Translations under genes and position numbers: made by a program
The notes under the pieces: generated by a model
The model's database searches: none
Seen by the model: only the letters and a program-made list of their open reading frames with translations
What the model was told of the DNA's origin: nothing
Source: Strigamia acuminata
Lineage: Eukaryota; Arthropoda; Chilopoda; Geophilomorpha; Linotaeniidae
Direction of reading: 5' to 3'
DNA length: 64,000 nucleotides
Assembly (NCBI GenBank): GCA_949358305.1
Contig: OX442321.1
Location: forward strand, 2,319,605-2,383,604
Shown: piece after piece, positions 60,901 to 64,000 of the stretch
Position numbering within the stretch: position 1 is the stretch's first letter
Layout: every line of letters begins with the position of its first letter

Positions 60901-63058
60901 CTAAACTTATAAAAATTTCGCCTCAATTTCTCCCAACATTTGATTCACTCCAACAAACCACACAACTATCGAACAAACTTACATTCTCCAAAACCCTCAA
61001 ACATCTGTCTATTTTGCTTATTTTCTCTAATTTCAGTTCGGCAGAAGTCATCAAATCTTGTCCCAACTCCATCGTACAAAAACTTGCTACAAAAAACAAA
61101 AAAAAAAAAAAAAAAAAATCAAAATTTAAAAAAATAAAACAAAACAAAAAACAACAACTCACTCGTTTCAACAATATGATCTAATCCCCCCAACTCTCTC
61201 AACTCCTCCTTAAACCACTCTCCAGCCCGCCGGGACGTCAAACTCAACAGCGTCTCCATCGCCAAATGCCCGACCTTCAAAAACAAAAATTCCCATTCAT
61301 TCCAACGCCCATTTTAATCATTTTAAAATATCTACGGTGATGTTGTCCAAGTTGAGATGTTGCGCGTGTCCTTTGCCTTTCCGCTGCACCTCCTCGCACA
61401 GTTCACGGACCTTTATCCTGTTGCGGTCCAGTTCCCGCATATCCTTCTCCGAGTACACTTTAGTAGCGATTTGGACGGCACCAGTTGAATCGCTCTCAAG
61501 AAGTTGAAGCATCAATTCTAAACTGCCCTTATCCAAGTCCATATTAAGCCTATCTTGGCTCAGCACAAACATTAAAGTCGCCGTACATAGAGACACATTC
61601 TTTAAATAGAAAACAAAAATAATTAATAATTATTAATAAAAATATTATTCAACTTTTTCTCTTTAGCCGCAGCGAGGTCAATTAGCGGCATTAAAATGCG
61701 TTTTAAATCTCAATTTTATGCACAAAATTCATTTTTAGACGGAAAAATAAATATTTTCTAACAAAATATCCAGATTTTAGGCGTATAATACCTTTTCTTA
61801 AATGATAAAATTAATTTTTGAATCAAAAATGCAATTAAAGTATAAAAATATACCTTTTTTGGCTCAAACTCATTTTACGTATAAAATCCATTTTTAGGCA
61901 AAAAATAAGACATTTTACGTCCGAAATAGCCATTTTACATTTAAAATAGACTTTTTACATTTAAAATAGACTTTTTACGTCTAAAATAGATATTTTACGT
62001 CCAAAAATAGACATTTTACGTCCAAAAATAGACATTTTACGTCCAAAAATAGACATTTTACGTCTAAAATAGTCATTTTACGTTCAAAATAATCATTTTA
62101 CGTCCAAAAATAGACATTTTACGTCCAAAAATAGACATTTTACGACTAAAATAGTCATTTTACGTTCAAAATAGACATTTTACGTCCAAAAATAGACATT
62201 TTACGTCCAAAAATAGACATTTTACGTCCAAAAATAGACATTTTACGTCCAAAAATAGACATTTTACGTCCAAAAATAGACATTTTACGTCCAAAAATAG
62301 ACATTTTACGTCCAAAAATAGACATTTTACGTCCAAAAATAGACATTTTACGTCCAAAAATCCATATTTTATGCGTAAAATCTATTTTTTTATATCTATA
62401 AAATGCATTTCTTTGCTCAAAATTCATTTTTTACATTAAAAAAATGCATTTTTTTGTGGATTTTCAGCCTCACTGCGGCACCGATTTCACGCATTGCTTA
62501 CTGAATCAGCAGGAGCGTCTGTTAAGGCACTAAAAATTTGTGAAATTGTTCCTTCAGCTCTTAAGTGCATTCGAAATCCAGGAGCCATGCATTTACTCGC
62601 CAAACTGAGAATACTACAAACAAAAAAAAAAAAAAAAAAAAAAATTTCATAATCACATTGACCTTGACCAAAACACAGGAAACGCTCGAGTCAGGCGAGG
62701 TCAACCAACCTAAGACACCGCATGCTAACTGGAATCGTGTTTTGAAGACCGCCAAGCAGGTACTCAATGTCGTCGTTAAATTCTTGAGTTTCTCCCGATT
62801 CGTGACATTGGTGAGCTTGTTTAACATTGCGAACTACTTTGTACAACTGCAATTAAACAAAACGATTAACAAAAACCAAACGTTCGCGACCAGACGTCCG
62901 CGAACCTCTTTTAACTTCTTGGAGCAGCGAACCGAAGTGACGGACTCGTCGTCCGACCTCACCGACGTGGTGGTGACCCGAACCAGGCGCAAGTTGGCAG
63001 TGTCTTCCTCGTCGAATTCATCCGCGATCGACAGATTGTGATTGCTCGTGTGTGTTTC
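57906..63058 (-). CDS. wapl: WAPL cohesin-release factor, C-terminal part (14 exons, 5' exons off window)
   Basis: Encodes the conserved C-terminal WAPL domain, the helical (HEAT-like) region that works with PDS5 to release cohesin from chromatin in the nucleus. Exons on the minus strand, 5' to 3': 62906-63058, 62710-62846, 62502-62613, 61336-61599, 61163-61274, 60983-61086, 60245-60321, 60015-60151, 59830-59945, 59642-59761, 58895-59045, 58736-58824, 58033-58128, 57906-57971. Every junction is GT-AG, phases match throughout, and the sum is 1,734 bp: 577 residues plus TAA. Diagnostic blocks are [96 protein letters not shown] and KSIQRVIE; I aligned these by memory to human and fly WAPL. The first visible residues (about 1-51) are an acidic linker. 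The N-terminal FGF-motif region and the promoter are not in the window. Long introns contain minisatellite arrays. Confidence 0.95.
58033..58128 (-). CDS. wapl: wapl penultimate exon
   Basis: 32 codons, phase 0 at both ends. Peptide [19 protein letters not shown], then KFFNFVTLT. Conserved positions are LPExxF and the KFxxFxxLT helix. Acceptor ttctgtgtag, donor gtaagt. Confidence 0.92.
58736..58824 (-). CDS. wapl: wapl exon: AGKHMED block
   Basis: Phase 1 in, phase 0 out. Peptide [20 protein letters not shown], then [10 protein letters not shown], matching the conserved helix near the C-terminus. Acceptor ctttcaaaag, donor gtgaat. Confidence 0.94.
58895..59045 (-). CDS. wapl: wapl exon: LFLERE and acidic loop
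   Basis: Phase 0 in, phase 1 out. Peptide [20 protein letters not shown] followed by an acidic stretch [11 protein letters not shown]. Other WAPLs also have a charged, variable insertion here, much longer in human. Acceptor ttttccgcag, donor gttgat. Confidence 0.93.
59095..59610. repeat. 31-bp array inside a wapl intron
   Basis: Fills the 596-bp intron 59046-59641. Unit caaaattcgccaaaaatgac plus tcaaattttgt, passing into gaatttcaccaaaaacgact plus caaattttgtt; both 31 bp. Without it the intron would be about 80 bp. Confidence 0.93.
59642..59761 (-). CDS. wapl: wapl exon: LGMLINLME block
   Basis: 40 codons, phase 0 at both ends. Peptide [19 protein letters not shown] then [11 protein letters not shown]. 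Acceptor ggttttgcag. The donor gtgcgt is used after GAC, because reading on gives only four residues before TGA while splicing joins KILVD to LFLERE as in the family. Followed by the array-bearing intron 59046-59641. Confidence 0.93.
59830..59945 (-). CDS. wapl: wapl exon: GEQDGLIET block
   Basis: Phase 1 in, phase 0 out. Peptide [18 protein letters not shown] then [14 protein letters not shown]. The GEQDGLI core is the same as in human WAPL. Acceptor gttgttcag, donor gtgcgt. Introns on both sides are 68-69 bp. Confidence 0.94.
60015..60151 (-). CDS. wapl: wapl exon: VFLNLTNEN block
   Basis: Phase 2 in, phase 1 out. Peptide includes [15 protein letters not shown] and [17 protein letters not shown], the conserved LxNLTN segment. 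Acceptor ccactcag, donor gtaagt. Upstream intron of 93 bp contains an ATT microsatellite (about 60184-60212). Confidence 0.92.
60245..60321 (-). CDS. wapl: wapl short exon (NQLYLID block)
   Basis: 77 bp, phase 0 in, phase 2 out. Peptide [20 protein letters not shown] matches the human segment with NQxYLIxxKxSxLI. Acceptor ttactttcag, donor gtaagc. Too short to stand out as an ORF; found by alignment to the family and splice-site matching. Confidence 0.9.
60420..60870. repeat. 21- and 31-bp arrays inside a wapl intron
   Basis: In intron 60322-60982. Left part: 21-bp unit aaattttatgaaattcatca+c. Right part, from about 60670: 31-bp unit aaaattcatcaaaaatgtga plus taaaattagtt. Confidence 0.92.
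60983..61086 (-). CDS. wapl: wapl exon: CLRVLEN block
   Basis: Phase 1 in, phase 0 out. Peptide ends [17 protein letters not shown], the conserved RCLRVLE block. Acceptor tttttgtag, donor gtaagt. The following intron (60322-60982) carries a minisatellite array. Confidence 0.94.
61163..61274 (-). CDS. wapl: wapl exon: [12 protein letters not shown] block
   Basis: Phase 0 in, phase 1 out. Peptide [18 protein letters not shown] then [18 protein letters not shown], near-identical in spacing to human WAPL. Donor gtgagt (consensus). Upstream intron 61 bp, downstream intron 76 bp with a T-tract. Confidence 0.96.
61336..61599 (-). CDS. wapl: wapl exon: [10 protein letters not shown] block, longest exon
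   Basis: 88 codons, phase 0 at both ends. Acceptor tttaaag before AAT GTG TCT, donor gtagat after AACATCACC. Contains [32 protein letters not shown] and [15 protein letters not shown] simple ORF reading would start at an in-frame GTG (61596) and run past the donor; splicing to the next exon restores the conserved [13 protein letters not shown] continuity. Confidence 0.96.
61700..62440. repeat. 21-bp array inside a wapl intron
   Basis: In intron 61600-62501. Unit gacattttacgtccaaaaat+a, about 25 copies; the central ones are identical. The coding strand carries repeated GAC-GTAAAATG, which resembles a 5' splice site. The 7-residue repeat ORFs are artefacts of the 21-bp period. Confidence 0.95.
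62502..62613 (-). CDS. wapl: wapl exon: LASKC / FRMHLRA block
   Basis: Phase 2 in, phase 0 out. The peptide contains [20 protein letters not shown] and [11 protein letters not shown], a strongly conserved WAPL segment. The acceptor is preceded by a run of more than 20 T on the coding strand (A-run at about 62622-62644 on the plus strand), acting as the polypyrimidine tract. Donor gtaagc. Confidence 0.95.
62710..62846 (-). CDS. wapl: wapl exon: start of WAPL domain
   Basis: Phase 0 in, phase 2 out. Begins [19 protein letters not shown] and ends at SMRCL plus a split Ser codon. This matches the first block of the WAPL domain in flies and humans (VRNVKQAH, then EFxDDxEYxLxxL). The preceding intron is only 59 bp (62847-62905). 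Donor gttggt. Confidence 0.95.
62906..63058 (-). CDS. wapl: wapl exon: acidic linker before the WAPL domain
   Basis: 51 codons, phase 0 at both ends. The acceptor is ..aattgcag at 63059 and up, and the donor gttcgc follows GAG at 62906. The peptide is acidic and Ser/Thr-rich ([17 protein letters not shown], then SDDESVTS), as expected for the poorly conserved linker upstream of the WAPL domain. The exon boundaries rest on splice sites and frame continuity with the next exon rather than on conserved residues, so this is the least certain exon. Confidence 0.8.
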
Positions 63059-63061
63059 CTG

Positions 63062-63344
63062 CAATTAGAAATTAAAATCGAATTGATTTTTCTTTTTTCA
63101 GGGAATTTGTTTCGTGTTCTATTTTTGGCAATTTTCATATCCGACCGCGCGCAGCTAATTTAATTACATTTTTCAGTGAGTGGTCATCAGATGGAATTAA
63201 CAGTTGGTGTTCCCATTTCACTAAAAACCACAATTTTTATCATTTAATCGTCTCTTAACGGTTCAACCCCCATTAGTAAATAGGTAAACCTTCTAAAAAT
63301 CCAATTCCGGCTAGTTGAATGCATTCACCGAGCCGAATTCCTCA
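63062..63344. other. Non-coding DNA upstream of the first visible wapl exon
   Basis: Probably intron. No minus-strand frame resembling WAPL was found here. Confidence 0.5.
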
Positions 63345-64000
63345 ACAAATCGACTAAAATCGTCTAAAATCAACTAGAAATCGACAAAAACCATCGATAA
63401 ATTAAATTAAATCGCCAAAAACGAAAGACAAAAACGTCTTAAAATCAACAAAAAAACGACAAAAGCCGTCTTAAATTGACAGAAAACGACGAAAAACCGT
63501 CTTAAATCGTCAGAAAACGACTAGAATCGTCTAAAAAATCGTCAGAAAACGACTAAAATCGTCTAAAAATCGACAAAAACCGTCTTAAATTGCCAAAAAC
63601 CGAAGAAAAAACGTCTTAAATTGACAAAAAACAACAATAGCTGTCTTAAAACGACAGAAAACGACGAAAAACCGTCTTAAATCGTCAGAAAACGACTAAA
63701 ATCGTCTAGAAATCGACAAAAACCGTCTTAAATTGCCAAAAACTGAAGAAAAACGTCTTAAATTAACCAAAAACGACAAAAGCTGTCTTAAATCGACAGA
63801 AAACGACGAAAAACCGTCTTAAATCGTCAGAAAACGACAAAAAACCGTCTTAAATCGTCAGAAAACGACTAAAATCGTCTAGAAATCGACAAAAACCGTC
63901 TTAAATTGCCAACAACAGAAGAAAAAACGTCTTAAATTGCCAAAAACGGAAGAAAAAACGTCTTAAATTGACAAAAAACGACAAAAGCTGTCTTAAATCG
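63345..64000. repeat. 31/30/21-bp composite array, runs off the window
   Basis: Unit lengths counted between successive cgtcttaaat/cgtctagaaat words are 31, 30 and 21 bp in a recurring order. Lies upstream of the first visible wapl exon, so probably in another intron of the gene. Confidence 0.9.

Noticed and set aside
62155-62427. 90-codon minus ORF with FGRKMSI repeats and a parallel CLFLDVK frame
   Set aside because: The 21-bp unit gives 7-residue repeats in two frames; it lies inside a wapl intron.
62461-62470. Plus-strand ttttcag as an acceptor for a plus-strand exon
   Set aside because: The minus strand here encodes a conserved WAPL exon with matching splice phases.

Overview
The window is eukaryotic nuclear DNA, AT-rich with long A/T tracts. 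It is most likely from an insect or another arthropod. The one confident gene has GT-AG introns, mostly 59-96 bp, and its protein keeps residues I recall from fly WAPL (for example VRNVKQAHQ and VRELCEE). The species cannot be named from the sequence.

Gene content is low and sits at the right end. From 57.9 to 63.1 kb the minus strand encodes the C-terminal 577 residues of the cohesin-release factor WAPL in 14 exons. All exon phases agree, the total (1,734 bp) is a multiple of three, and the reading ends in a stop. The N-terminal exons lie beyond the window. The only other recognisable coding sequence is a 5'-truncated non-LTR reverse-transcriptase fragment at 42.6-43.5 kb, lodged inside a terminal-inverted-repeat element.

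The remaining 57 kb has no host gene I can support. It alternates between three kinds of sequence. (1) Islands of unique, higher-complexity DNA with scattered homeodomain-like TAAT cores, which could be regulatory. (2) Non-autonomous DNA transposons: a Tc1-like element with a transposase relic (4.35-4.88 kb), three copies of a 29-bp-TIR MITE (16.6, 23.4, 31.7 kb), a second MITE family (2.4 and 16.9 kb), a nested MITE (27.5 kb), a hAT-type MITE with a perfect 8-bp target duplication (28.5 kb), and others. (3) More than twenty AT-rich minisatellite arrays.

The most striking feature is in the arrays. Their sequences differ, but their unit lengths fall almost entirely at 20-21, 30-31 or 40 bp, and 61/71-72 bp in one case. 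These are close to whole multiples of the DNA helical turn. Adjacent arrays often change sequence while keeping the period. Three of the four long WAPL introns are long mainly because each holds its own unrelated 21- or 31-bp array, and without the array the largest example falls back to the short-intron size class. I read this as in-place, period-constrained minisatellite growth; that reading is inference, while the unit lengths are counted from the sequence.
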